Source: Tubiluchus corallicola (lineage: Eukaryota > Priapulida > Priapulimorpha > Priapulimorphida > Tubiluchidae). Taken from it: a stretch of 64,000 nt of DNA. Position numbers and translations under genes: made by a program. Shown piece by piece: positions 48,689 to 60,860 of this stretch; within the stretch, counting starts at the first letter, position 1, and every line of letters starts with the position of its first letter. The stretch is from the NCBI GenBank assembly GCA_030141605.1, contig JAQGDQ010000109.1, positions 199,501 to 263,500 of the forward strand, in the 5' to 3' direction. The notes below the pieces were generated by a model. That model had not been told where the DNA came from and ran no database searches. It saw only the letters and a program-made list of their open reading frames with translations.

Positions 48689-49431
48689 AAAAAAAGTTAT
48701 TTAAATTTTGAAGCACGCAACAACGCGTGTAACTTTAGATGCATCTAGATTATAAATGAATGCCTCCAAAAGAATAAAAGTTTGGTCAAATATTCTTGGA
48801 CAGTGTATAACGCTCTCCTAGGTACCTACTTGAAACTTCTGGCATCTGTATACTTATACTGGTCAGAGTACGTCAAATTCCACACCCTCTCCCCTTCAAA
48901 TTGGTATAGACCAACTATTACTCCTCTTTCCAGAATCCTGCTAGTACTCGTGCCTTTCTAGTCATAAAAACCGTAATTTTGAAAGCCATGAAGTTGTTGA
49001 TATGGTTTATACGTGTAAGAAAACTCTCTTACAAGGAGCCAAGTCGTTAAAGTTATTATAGGGCTGTTATCGATGTCTATAGCTCTATACAGTTAAACGT
49101 GTCCTAATATAAAATGCCGGTGCAAACTAAAAACGGGTTTTTCGGAGACTGATTTCAATTGAAGTTGGAGTCAAATATTCACCTGGGACTTTGGGAGCGG
49201 GAGCAGGTGTTGTTACAGCAGCGTATCTTTCACCTGCAGCAGCAGCAACAGCAGCAAAGTAAACCAAGCGCTTGTTAATTGATTATATTTACAAGTTGAA
49301 GCGGTTTTTGACTTTTACATCTTGACGTTTGTAATACTTTTTACTCGTTACACAACCTTTCAATTTTCTTTCTTACACTTCGGCCTTCTGTAAGTTGGAG
49401 GTAAGTACCTAATTGTGCTTCCTTTATGTAG

Positions 49432-49781
49432 GTATTGTATGGCGAGACCAAAACCTATTTATAATCAAAGATACGCTTTCAAGATTGCAAACTTGGCCAA
49501 CAAATGTGCCTCACCCTTTGCCTGACTTTTGGCCGAGAAGGACGCAGTTACCTCTCGGCTATTCATCACTCAGCCATACACTGTGCTATGCATTTGTTGC
49601 TGTTGTTGTCGCTGTTGCCATGCTTGTCGCGATAATGCTGGTACTGACGACACATGCAGTAACGGATGGTAGCGTTAGTTTGACCGTAATAGTGGCTGTG
49701 GTATGCCTCTTTTTAACGTTCTTGTTTTTTGTTGTAAATAAGTTTATATTACTTTTACACTGTTATTACAGACCTGTCTAA
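49432..49781 (+). CDS. Possible terminal exon of an unidentified two-transmembrane protein
   Basis: After a pyrimidine-rich acceptor (CTTTATGTAG) a frame runs to a stop at 49779-49781, and AATAAA follows at 49812-49817, as expected for a last exon. The polar, Pro-rich start (TWPTNVPHPLPDFWPRRTQ) is followed by two strongly hydrophobic segments, LCYAFVAVVVAVAMLVAIML and SLTVIVAVVCLFLTFLFFVV, and a short tail. The exon begins in phase 1. An upstream partner may be a Gln-rich segment ending at a GTAAAC donor near 49256, which would leave the right phase, but its own acceptor is weak. The family is not recognised. Confidence 0.35.
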
Positions 49782-51171
49782 TTTGGCAGCTCGCACGTTA
49801 TGTGAGAATGAAATAAATTTTGAATTATAAGCAAAACTATGGTATAGCTATAAAAAATATAAGTGGCAGTGGTAACAGTAAACGGCAACTGCATTGACCA
49901 CCATCGCCACCAACATCATTATTTAAGATTAGCAGTAAATTTGTTTTCTTGACCACAAAATAATTATCCCTTTAAAACATTCAAAAATGTCGAAAATGCA
50001 GTAAAACAATTAGTACATATTACTAGCTACCGAGTTCAAAGGGTCATGACCCAACATATGCAATGAAGCCAGGAAGTGTGTTAACAAGGCAATAGAGCAG
50101 TAAATTAGCAAAATTTTTCTATAAATTAATTGACTACAACGTTATGGAGGAACCCGTTTTAAAACATCTGAATGTCTTGGAAAACACTTGGGAATAAAGG
50201 ATTCTTAGAACATCAAAAAATGGATGCTTTTGACGTACTTTAACCTTAACCCTTTTTAGGGATCTGCGCCAGCGTTAACAGCTTTACCACTGCTTCTTCA
50301 ATACCCTTCCCGACTGGGAAAGAAGGGATTTAGTTACAGCTGCAAAAAATTGAGAACACATTGAGAAAACAAATTTATTTAGCAAACAGTATCAGTTTTA
50401 TGCAATAATGCGATGAATAACACAACTGACGCGGCCGTAAGCTGATGGGTGGGAGCACTGGGAGGTAGTTTAACGTTAGAAGTGTGAATCCCAAGAAGTA
50501 ATCCAACACTAACTTGCGTGGAAGCCAAACTATACATTCTACATGTTAGTTAGCATGTACGCATTCTTTTCCTACAAGAGGCACTTAAAAAGCACTATGT
50601 TTAGGCCTACAGCAAATTACACATTACCCCCGTAATATATCACTGTAATAGTAGAATGCAACGCAGAAGCATTTTGCCCACAAGCTGTAGAAGTAGTAGC
50701 GTGTATAAGAGGGGGAGAGAGAGGCAATGGAATGTGCTAACCTTCCAGAAATCTTTTCCTTGTACACCCGTATATTTCCTTTTTGGAAACTCATTTTAGC
50801 AAAAGTACGAACAACGGACAAGTTTTTTATAAATTTCCAGCACAACAACGTAACAGGACTTAATAAAATGCTCGTTTTTTATTTATAGTACAAAACATTG
50901 TTTCAATTCGCAGAAACGATTTACTTTTCACCTAAGTCACCTAACGAGCATGTCGGTCGTTTATTGCTTTAGTCTCTTAGCAAGGATCGGTGATGACCTT
51001 CCTACCTTCCTAGAATAAATTTCACAACCTTGTCCTAACAATCATAAAAGTTGTCGAAATTTATTGGTTTATTCACGCTAATAAACTTAAAAAGGATCTC
51101 GCTAACCTTCTTTCTCTCACTCTTTAATTTTCTCTCTCTCTCTCTCACTCAAAATCTAAATCACTTTGTTC
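49782..51171. other. Spacer between the possible terminal exon and the right inverted-repeat arm
   Basis: It contains the AATAAA at 49812-49817, then no recognisable gene. A (CT)n tract lies at about 51105-51150 next to the right inverted-repeat arm. Confidence 0.4.
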
Positions 51172-51359
51172 GCTTTTGTATTTCAACCAGTTTTGTTCTG
51201 TGCAAGTCTCAGGCTCCAAGGTGCATCATACTCATTGTTCGCAAATTTTATTTCATCCTAAATTCAATTTCACGTTTTATTCTGACATTAAAACAATTCA
51301 CTTCTGCATGTTTATAAGTTAGTCAATCTTTTTGTTTTATTTGCACATCGCGCGCCTTC
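51172..51359 (-). repeat. Right arm of a 188-base inverted repeat
   Basis: This is the reverse complement of 48501-48688 with one visible mismatch (51350). It is bordered outward by a CT-rich array, mirroring the GA array of the left arm. Confidence 0.93.
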
Positions 51360-51393
51360 AGTTTTTGAACTAACCCCTCCCTCTTGTTTTCTC

Positions 51394-51437
51394 AATCTCT
51401 CTCTCTCTCTCTCCTGCACTCTGCTTCTCACTTTCTT

Positions 51438-51469
<32 letters not shown>

Positions 51470-51603
51470 TCTTTCTCTCCTCTCTCTCTCTCTCGCTCTC
51501 TCTTTCTCTGTCGCCCCTCTCTCTCCCTCGGTCTCTCGCTCTCTCTTTCTCTGTCACCCCTCTCTTTCTATCTCTCTCTCTCTCTTCTCTCTCTCTCTCT
51601 TTC
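51394..51603. repeat. CT-rich complex microsatellite
   Basis: About 210 bases of (CT)n mixed with TTTCTCTCTCTC units and two copies of a CGCTCTCTCTTTCTCTGTC unit. It mirrors the GA array beyond the left arm, but with more interruptions. Confidence 0.9.
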
Positions 51604-54335
51604 CTTGTCGCAAGCAGAAAAACGCTATGTTGTAGTAATTCTGAAGCCGTTAGGTGCACTATATCCGTTTCCTCCTTGTGAATCAATGAAAACTATTTAC
51701 AGCTTGTTAGATTCAAACTATAATAAGGTTTTATTTCAGCCGTCAGTAAATCTCCACCCAATTTACAACAGCGCTCTATTACCCGTTAGAGTTTATGGTA
51801 GGTGACTCAAAACATGTCGCGGATGATGTGCTTGAAAACTGAATAAGTTTGTTTCTGCATTTGCCATAAAATTTATTTTGTGCTTATCTTTAGTGTAACA
51901 GCACTTTGTCAGTTCAATAATTTCATTGCATTTAGGGCCTGCTTTAGGGCCATGCAGGGGGCAAGTACAGAAAAAACAATGCATCTGCCCTCGAAACAAA
52001 CAATTTGTTTAAAGCCGAAAATGCATTGTATTTATTTTTTTGATACACAATGTCGAATTGAAATAATTGGCTTTTTACAAAAAAGCTGTTACAGTAGTTG
52101 GTATAGACATACGTGAACACTTGCGGCAGAGGGTTAAAAGAGAAACTCATTTTTGTCAAATTTGTATTCTGGTGTAACCCTTTTGTTAATAGCGCGCTAG
52201 ATACGTGATCGTTTTGAATCCTATGTGCGTCGTAGAGGATCAAGCGCATCAAGCCTGTAATGTGTGTCGGTTACATTTGCGTGTTAGTGCCTGGTAACTT
52301 TATTTACGTCAAACGTAAATATTTTCCTTTGAGCTCTGATTTATTTTTTGAAGTATCTAAGCAGTGTTTTCAACAGATGGCACATGGCTGTTAAAATTTT
52401 TGTTGCAATTTTTTTCGCTGACAGTTTTAGTTTAGTGAAAGTTTTTTGCTGTAAAAATTCGCAAAGCTGCTAAAAGACTTGCACAGTTCTTTAATATGGT
52501 ACTGCAGTAGTTAGAGTAGTTCGTTTACAAGTTGTCCTAGTTTGCTTCTCAGCAAATTCTGCCAAACCTGGAACGTTACCATCAGTCACGAAACTAAAAT
52601 TAGTCCAATAAATGAATGAGCTGCTTCGGCAATTTTAAGTGCCATCTTTGGTTGTTCCCTCTTGTAAAGTTTGCAGAATCAAACAACAGTTGACTGTCTT
52701 TGTTATTTATTAGTTCTGTATGTATACACTTCAAACTGCGCAGGTTAGCCTATTTAACCAAGGGCCAAGGTTGTAGTTAGTAATTACCGAGGATGATTTT
52801 CACTTTATATTAGCAGAGTAATAGGCTTTCATACATGGCTTAATTTAATTTAAGCCGAACGACAGAATTTCTGCTATTTAGTTGACCGTAAATAAAATGA
52901 CGGTTTGTATTCTTGGGAAGATGGGTAGCTGAATATTTATTTTCGGAAAAACGACGGCCACAGGAAAATGGAAAATATGTGAGCTGAGTACACTGAAGAT
53001 TAAAGTTACCATATTCATGGCTCAAACATGCAGACCTGGGAAAACTGTATTTGTAGAAAGAATTAGTCCCGTTTAAGCAAAAAATTGTGCAAGTTAAGAT
53101 TCAGAGTTGGTACGACTGAATATTATTTTGCTGAGTAAGTTCTCTGCGTGCGGAAACTAACTCGTCTAAGCGGTGAAAACAGTGACAAATACAAATACGC
53201 TATTTAATTCGACAGTAAACTAATCATAATTATGGAAGCATATCGAAAGTTTCAATGAAATGAAAAAATATTGTTGCTCATACTTTCCTATCCGTAAAAT
53301 TGTTATGTCATTGACAAAAATTGATTCAGACGGACAGAAAGTCAATTTATAAATTTGATTTTACTCTTTCACTTTCAATTTTAGTTCATAACCTCACGGT
53401 AATGCGTACAGGATGTAACTTGGGTTTTTTGACAACACTTTTACGCAGTTCTAAAATATACAAACGAGCTATTTAGATGCATGACAGAGATTATTTCTCA
53501 AAAGAAAATCAGTTATCAATGCTGCTTTAATTCTCAAAGCCTACGAACAATATCAAGTGGTTGTGGTGGGTCGGAAGCCTAGATAATTATCAAGATCCTT
53601 TCACTAGGATGAGAACCTAAAGTGACGCATTCCCTCTCAAAAAGAAAAGTGTCCATAGGTGTCCTGGAAATAAATTTCCACGAGTGAAAATTGCGGTAAA
53701 AGCGTTTCCGCTATTGGATGACGGGGGTATGGGAGCAGACGATCGTCTTATAACTTTGTTCTGTGTTTTCTTAAGTAAAAAATAAAGTCATACCAGAGTT
53801 TATTGTAACAGTAGTTTATTTAGAAGATTACGTTACAATAGGCAGTATGGAAAATAAAACTGGCCAGAGGCAGTTTACACGGCAATCAACCTATTTACTA
53901 ACCAAGCTAACAGTTAATTTTTGTAGCCGAGGATATTGCTTAATTTTTGTAGTCGAGGACAAGCAGTGACCACTGAGCTGCTTCCTTCTTAACTCAGCAT
54001 GGTACACCAAATGTTAGCGAATGAAAGACAGCAATCAAAAATATGGAACCAGACAAAAAGTGGCTCTAAGATCGCAGGTTAAAATAAGACAAGTAAGTAC
54101 AGCAAACATAGAAGTTACATATTTAGTCATTTAGGACACTGAAACTGCAAATTCACTGAACCAATTTGAGGGCAACCCATGGTAACCAGGAGAAATTTTG
54201 TTTCGTGAAAGAGAGCCTTGGGCTTCCATTAATCACGAGGAAAGTTATATGACAAAATTAATACCAATATGAAACAAATGAGGTTTTCTGCGGCTCGTTC
54301 ATAAACATCACATTGTTAATCGTGTTGATATATTA
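51604..54335. other. Intergenic stretch without a recognisable gene
   Basis: No family match, splice-bounded coding exon or clear repeat was seen on either strand. Confidence 0.35.
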
Positions 54336-54500
54336 ACTGATTGCTTGATTGATCGGTTAGTTAACTGGCTTACTACTGATTGATTGATTGGGTTCGTTGA
54401 TTGGTTGGGTGGTTGACTGGTTCATATAGTGACCGATCCATCAAACGACTGACCGACCAACCGATTGAATGATTGAACGATTGACCGACCGACTAATTCA
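54336..54500. repeat. Degenerate GATT / GACC tetranucleotide region
   Basis: GATT, GGTT and GACTG units in the left part give way to GACC, AACC and GAATGATTGA in the right part, a pattern of a decayed tetranucleotide microsatellite with both strands' motifs present. Confidence 0.6.
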
Positions 54501-56502
54501 TTTGTTTCTTCTCCATTCATCCACTCCTTCATTTTATTTTGACATTCTTAAGACATACAAGTATGCAATGCACAGGCCTTCACTATCATATACGTATAAT
54601 AAACTTCTAAAATTGAAAAAAGATGACTTTAGCTCAGAAGTTTTTTCAAAGTGTATAATTATTTTGTTTAGCTGTCGGCTTTACAGTTAACTATTAATTT
54701 AAGGTTTTCGTAATCAGTCATGACATGGGCATTACCAAATTTATCTCAATAATAAAATATATTAAGTAGCTTATTCGTGTTAGCGCTGGCGTGTAACTAA
54801 TAAGCAAACTGTCAGATGAACAAGCATCAAGAAGACTACTGATGGTTAAATATACAGCCAGCAAAATAGCATCAGGTGAACTTAGACAAATGAATAACCA
54901 AATCCTCAAAGTAAGAATTACGAAATGCATGTTTCTCCTTAATGGACACCATTTCTCACTTAAAAACCTGAGATTTTTATTCAGACGGACTTTTTTGCAA
55001 GTATTTATAAAATAATATATATCTTTTAATCTATTAATCATTAATTACAGGCATCAACAAAACCAATTTGTGCACGTGTAACAGCTTTTCAACCGTAAAA
55101 TTAAAAAAGCTTACGCTAAAAATATCTAATAGCGTATCTCCCCTGAGTCCCTGAGTTTGTAATTTGTTTATTACACGGCGAAGGAAACAAGTTTCCTAAC
55201 AGGTATTAATGGCGCTTTTTATAGCCGAATAAAATAATTTCAGTGATAAATCTTTATTTGCCAAATTCAACGAGCCGGTAGTGGCATATTCGCTGGTCAA
55301 TCATAAAGTGTAAACCCTTACATTATGCAGACGACGAGCGGTAACAGCACAATTAAAGCTGGCAATATAAATATAAGAAAAGTTTATTTTCTGTGAATCT
55401 CCTGCGACTAGTTTGTCAGTTAAAATAATATTCATTTTATAAATCCTGTGTTCAACTTTCACCATTTTCAGTTTACATTCTATAACCGTACGTACTTCTG
55501 AAAATTAGGTTTATTTACAGTGAATTTTTACAAGATTTTTCCCGCCCCTCGTGGTTTCAGGTAATTAATTAAGATTAAAGTATCAATTAAGTCGTACGTT
55601 AACGTAATTAACAACGGACATCAGCAGTTACAATACACCTGTCACATGGCTTCTTGCACTGTAGTTGCTTAGCTTAATTATTGTTCAAAGTCCTCCTGGA
55701 AATTGTTGTGATTAATACCCATGAGTTTTACTATACACCTGTACCATAGTGCAAGGTTCACTGACAGTTTAAAATATCGATGATCTTTCCGTAGAGATTT
55801 TATATATAGAGAACTGCGCAAATTTGCAAAAATTGCTTCTTACACTCGACGTACGTTAAGAAATGCCGCTCAACACGCGTAGCTTTTCCATACCATAATT
55901 ATGTAAAATGTGCAATTTAGTTTAATCAAAAGGCCAACATATCCCATATCTTAATAGTTATATTGTCAATGTGGTTATTTTACCACAGTTTATACTTGAC
56001 CGGTCCGGCTGTTGCAGGTTAGTACGTGTCAGCCGGTCCTTGCAGTGTTCCTTAACCTTCGTCCCCCATCAATTTCTCTCATCTCCATCCTGTTCATTTT
56101 TAATGTAGATAAACCTAAAGTGCAAGCAAAACGTATGCATTTGTACTGACCTTCTCAGCCGTGACTACATCCTTGACCATTAAACTATATATAACAATAA
56201 TGACCACGGGGCCATTTGCGGATTATGATTTTATGGGCCTTAGGCTTGAGCTTGGAACGGGCCTTTTAAATGTTGCTACACTGCTGAGCTGACGTGTTTT
56301 TGTGGAGCTCTCGTCGTTTGTAAGTTTGTTTAATTTTGTGAGTTTTTGCCCACCGATTGTGATAAAAATTATATCTTCTTGATCCTTGAGTTGTGGACTA
56401 GGACTATATAAACACGATTACAGCTTGGTGAGTTTCTGGGTTAGATGTCAACAAAAATAAAATAACTCTGAAAGTAACTTTAGTTTCTTACTAATTTGCA
56501 GT
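54501..56502. other. Intergenic stretch; right end possibly the 5' part of a hAT element
   Basis: No gene was recognised. From about 56205 the sequence contains GGGCCTTAGGCTT (56235-56247), which recurs as a direct copy at 56924-56936 beyond the transposase fragment. This suggests that 56205-56970 may be one decayed element. Confidence 0.35.
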
Positions 56503-56682
56503 GGGGAACGATCATTCTCTGCTCTGAAAAGGATAAAAACTTATTTACGGTCATCTCTAAAGGATGACAAATTAAACAATTTATCACTGATGCATATTGA
56601 GTCAGATATGTTGAAAAAAATGGACTTTTCAGAAATTATAACTGACTTTGCCCCCAGAAAAATTCGGAAACTGAAATTTTGA
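56503..56682 (+). mobile_element. hAT transposase C-terminal (dimerisation) fragment
   Basis: A 59-residue frame ends at TGA 56680-56682 and begins after an acceptor-like TTTGCAG. It reads GERSFSALKRIKTYLRSSL, then DKLNNLSLMHIES. The ERSFSxLKRIKxYLRS and LxxLxLxxIxS pattern is the hallmark of the hAT-family C-terminal dimerisation region, as in transposases and ZMYM1-like domesticated proteins. No catalytic part is visible upstream, so this is a 5'-truncated or internally deleted copy. GGGCC-rich and CTATCCGCTAC-type sequence at 56830-56975 may be its right end. Confidence 0.75.
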
Positions 56683-56687
56683 ACTTA

Positions 56688-56776
56688 AACTTAAACTGTG
56701 TAAACGTGAATTGTGTAAACTTAAATTGTGTAAACTTGAATTGTGTAAACTTAAATGTGTAAACTTGATTTGTGCA
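56688..56776. repeat. 15-base tandem repeat after the hAT fragment
   Basis: Five to six copies of a 15-base unit of the form GTGTAAACTTRAATT start just after the transposase stop codon. Confidence 0.85.
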
Positions 56777-56979
56777 ACCCGATTTGAAATATAGTGACTG
56801 ACTTTTGAAAAAAAACTTTTTTCTATATTTTATTTTGGCGGGCCCCTTGCTCTTTTGTCAATTTATTTTTTTTACAAAAAAAAAATTTTTTTCGTTTTAT
56901 TTTGCCGGGCCCCTTTTGATCCCGGGCCTTAGGCTTCAGCCTATTCAGCCTATAGGGCTATCCGCTACAGCCATTTGTA

Positions 56980-59900
56980 ACCAGCAAAACTAGTGGCCAT
57001 AATACCAGAGACAGCTTGAGGGATGGCAAATGTCTCAGCCATTACCAGCAATAACCACGACTGCCGTTGCTGCTGTCACCAAGATAAGTTCATGTGCTGA
57101 GGTAAGTTTTTCACGAAAAGCTTTTTCCATAGGTAACGTCATTAATTACTTCGTGTTCAGACTCTTTTATGTTAAGTGGAAAACTCGCTTTAAAGGAAAA
57201 CGAATCCTTACTGTTATTAATCAGCTTTGATGTGTTTTTGCTAATAGGTTCTTCATCCTGTTATCAATGATTTTGTTATAATTGTGGAACTTAATTACTT
57301 ACTTTCAACTTCCGCTGCTACTGCTTTTTAAAGCTTGTATCTAATACTCAACTACCCTTGGAACTTAGTTACAGGCGACTTTTTTCTGAAAATTCTATTA
57401 AAAACTGCTTCATATTTTGGTTATCTGCAATTTGCATACAGCTGACCACCATTTATCTGCAGACGCCGTTCTGATTAAAACATTTAACATGTAGGATGGT
57501 TTTCTGTTTGTAGGGATTACCTGACTGGTTAAAATGCAAAATGGCGGTTTTGTTCCGAGCACTAATTTTAGATGTCAAAAAATTCCGAAAGGCGTTCATC
57601 CGGTAGCCCCGGACCGTTTCCACGCTGAGCGCCTTTTTTCCTGAAACTCTCAGAAGTTACAAGCTAGCGTCTTAACTCTTTGGTTCGTTTAATCAACTTG
57701 GGCGCTTCGAGTAGTGCTGAGCCTACCGCTAGTCTTAACCATAATAACTTAACCATATAAGTTAAATTTGTCAAACGGCAATAATTGTTCCGAAGCACCC
57801 CCACCGGTAAGTTTATGCACTATCTAAGAGCTTGTTGACCCGGACAAATATAACTTACCCTGCTTTGCTTAGCGCTAGGTAAATAGCTCTAACAGTACTT
57901 AGTAACCGATAGGATGATGAGGAACAGTAGCCGCTAGGAAAAACGAATATAGCGCAAGTAACTGCGTCATCTTCAACCTCTCGCAGGCAGATTACATGAA
58001 CTGCCAATGTAAACTTACTGATGCGCTATCACTGCTACAAACTACAAGAGTTGCTGTCAACAAAACAGTAGAACATTGTACTCGCACAGCAAACTCTTGA
58101 CGCTATTTTATTTTCTCTGTCTCCATTTCTCTCTCACGCTATTTTTTTCTCTCTGTCTCTTGAGAAAACTTAACATAGCGCACAATGTATGTATGAGAAA
58201 ATTATTTAACTGACTATGTCCACTGAACTGAACTTATTATACTTTGACGTGATACATAGAAGAAATGTGTTCACTCTTCTAAACAGAAGTGCAAACAGGA
58301 TTCATTTTAATTTGTAAGGCAATATTACAGAGCGATATTGTATATACATCGGCTATGCGAAAGTAGTGGCGCACCTTGCTGTACACGAGTGTTTAATTTA
58401 ATGTCGAAGCCCATGTGTGCTTCGGGTCCTAATTGCAAACATTGTATAGTTTGTAGGTTTATGTATACGTGTCATTTAAATGTTATTTATTGTTGTTGTA
58501 ACTGTATTTTGAATATGAACTACATGTTTGGTATAAATGATAAATCAAAATCGAGAATCAGTCTCTCTCTTACTCACTCTCCCTCTCGCTTTCTGTCTCT
58601 GTTCTCTCGTTGTCTATTTCTTTTCTTGCAATCTCTTTCGTGCTTCCTTGTCCCCAGCTTTCTCCTGCCATTCTCTGTTGCCTTTTAGTCATTGGTACTG
58701 TCTCTCCCTTTTTTCGTTATCTTTTGCTAAATCGCGATTTAGTTGTGAAAGTCGTAATCAGAAGTATGCTAAACACAGATCTTTTCACCCCCTAAATAAT
58801 TAGATGAAAGTAGTAAACTTTAATTAGAAGCCATCCTTCAATTTTTAAAATTAATTTCCCTCGATTAATGACTGCTTCTAATCTGCGGAAATCTCTTACA
58901 TTTAAGACGGGAATCCCCTCGCTCTTTTGTCACCAATGTGTAAATTTTGTTTCGTTTCGATAATCGTTGTCCTCAAAGCCTAAATTGTGCGAAAACAATA
59001 CAACGTATATTTTTGCTGCTTCTACTCCACCACTACATTGCACGAAATACCGATAATGGATCCGCCCATTTCTTCACTTACAATAAAACCCGACTTGAAT
59101 CTTCCTATTAATTTCTCAATTCAAAGTAATCAGTCAGCTGCTGTAAGCTGCGTGGATTTATTAAAATTGATGTTGCGCGTAATGGCGACAGTCTGCATTT
59201 ATTAGTCCCAAGTGCTTTTAATCAACGCCGGACTGTGAAAATCGGAAACAAAATGACGAAGAAAAAATGTGAAGGCGTAGGAAGTTCAGAACTTGAAATT
59301 GAATACAAAAGTCTGCATGCAGAAATTAAACAGAATATTTTTTAGCATCACAGTTTCTTGTAGAATATGTAAGACTTAAAATTGTTCAAGTTTGGATTCT
59401 TGATTGTGATCAGCATGTTAAACACTGATATCAGTGATGTTAAACACGTAATGTTGTGGGTGCGATAGTTATAGTTGATGGAAATGATCGCCAGAAGAAG
59501 TGTCGCCAAATCAAAGTTCTGCTTTATGAACCAGGACTGTTCATAAAAATTTTAAATTAACTGATGTATACTACAAATACTAGAGATATGGCGACATACG
59601 TTAGGCATAACAGACAAAGTCTGACTTGTACACGTATGTATGTACATACATTTATAGTAACTTAATGTGAAAATACACAAGTTAAATATATAGGCAGCAA
59701 GCATGATTTAACCAACTTAAAAGGTCTGAAAGTACATGCAGTGTATATAGGCTCAAAAGTAGTCGCTATTTGCATGCATTGCATATAAGTGAACAATATA
59801 ATAAGAGTGGTTTCACAATATCTTACTCCTACTCCTCCTACACAAGTAGTTTAATTATTCCATTACCAAGTAAAGTAACCTTTTCAGGTAACATGGCTAA

Positions 59901-60285
59901 TTGACATCCATTAGACTCGTAATTGACTCCCATTAACAATTAGTCTACGACAATACTGTTAAGAGTTGTTGACTTTAGATAGGTGTTTGTTAGATATTTT
60001 TGTTCCTGAAAGTTACACAATTAATCCGTGGGAAGTTATATTAGCAAAGGAAAAGAAGGCTCAAATCAAATTGCTAATATACAATGCAATAATTTATAAA
60101 GGTCTGACGCTATACATGAAGCCTTTTTACCCTTTTTATAACTTATAATACTTCCTTAGTTTGTATCAGGATAAAAACTAGTAATAAGACATCTATATTG
60201 GAAGAAATTGGCAAATAAATAAACAGTTAGCATTTTAATATTTGAATTTTGATAAATTTTTTATTTAAAAGTCTATATTGTAGTT
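56980..60285. other. Intergenic stretch without a recognisable gene
   Basis: Pyrimidine-rich patches occur at about 58110-58165 and 58555-58620. Open frames here have biased composition and no family match. A possible donor (GAG|GTAAGT) at about 57101 follows a short open stretch, without further support. Confidence 0.35.
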
Positions 60286-60567
60286 TTAACATATTTTTTC
60301 ATAAATTCTATCTTTTATTTTTATAGAATTGATAAAGAAGTTCGCTTTTCTATCGTAGTAGTCCTGGTTCATGTGTCTTGACATAAAATATTCTATTTCT
60401 ACACCTTGCGTGTTTTGAGATGAATAATTATCCGGAAATTTCCGTGAAAATCTGTGACTAAGTCTGCTGTATGGCACATTAACTTTTGAGTGCATTTCGT
60501 CGCGATCTGCTCTTTCCACAACGTTCTCCGTTTCTCTAGGTGGTAACGATATTACATGGACACCCAA
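60286..60567 (-). CDS. Possible terminal exon of an unidentified protein
   Basis: The minus-strand frame is open from about 60606 down to the stop at 60286. Its composition looks protein-like and charged (LPPRETENVVERADRDEMHS, then YSRLSHRFSRKFPDNY). A minus-strand AATAAA (TTTATT at 60260-60265) lies 21 bases beyond the stop, fitting a last exon. There is no good acceptor at the left border and no family is recognised. It could equally be an old transposon or chance. Confidence 0.28.
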   Translation of the reverse strand: MGVHVISLPPRETENVVERADRDEMHSKVNVPYSRLSHRFSRKFPDNYSSQNTQGVEIEYFMSRHMNQDYYDRKANFFINSIKIKDRIYEKIC

Positions 60568-60774
60568 TCTAATCTTCTTGTTCTTAAGCTCGGATATGTT
60601 GAAAATTTACAAACGAAAAAAAATTACAGTTAGGTTTGCAATGAAATCCCCGCTGATAGTGGTACATAAGAGGAGTGATTTAGTCCGAGGAGTTTCATCA
60701 AAATAATTTTCATTAGGAAAAAAGACTGTGAGGCAAATTATATTTTGTTACGTGTTATAAAAGAGCTAGCTGAC

Positions 60775-60860
60775 TAGAAACTTATTAATTGGTAACTTCG
60801 CTTACGGATAGTGTTTTGTGTCTCGGAAAGGCCTGCAGGTTCAATTCCTAGCCGTTATAA
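60775..60860 (+). repeat. tRNA-like sequence (possible SINE head)
   Basis: A good B-box match, GGTTCAATTCC (60838-60848), lies about 50 bases after a weak A-box-like TTGGTAACTTCG. A complete cloverleaf cannot be drawn, because the acceptor and T stems are poor. A decayed tRNA-derived SINE is possible. Confidence 0.25.

Noticed and set aside
51312-51686. Arg-Glu-rich or Ser-Leu-rich frames
   Set aside because: Translation of the CT/GA-rich microsatellite; no other evidence of coding.
57023-57101. Short open stretch ending in a perfect GAG|GTAAGT donor
   Set aside because: Only 24 codons, no partner exon and no family; donor matches of this quality occur by chance.
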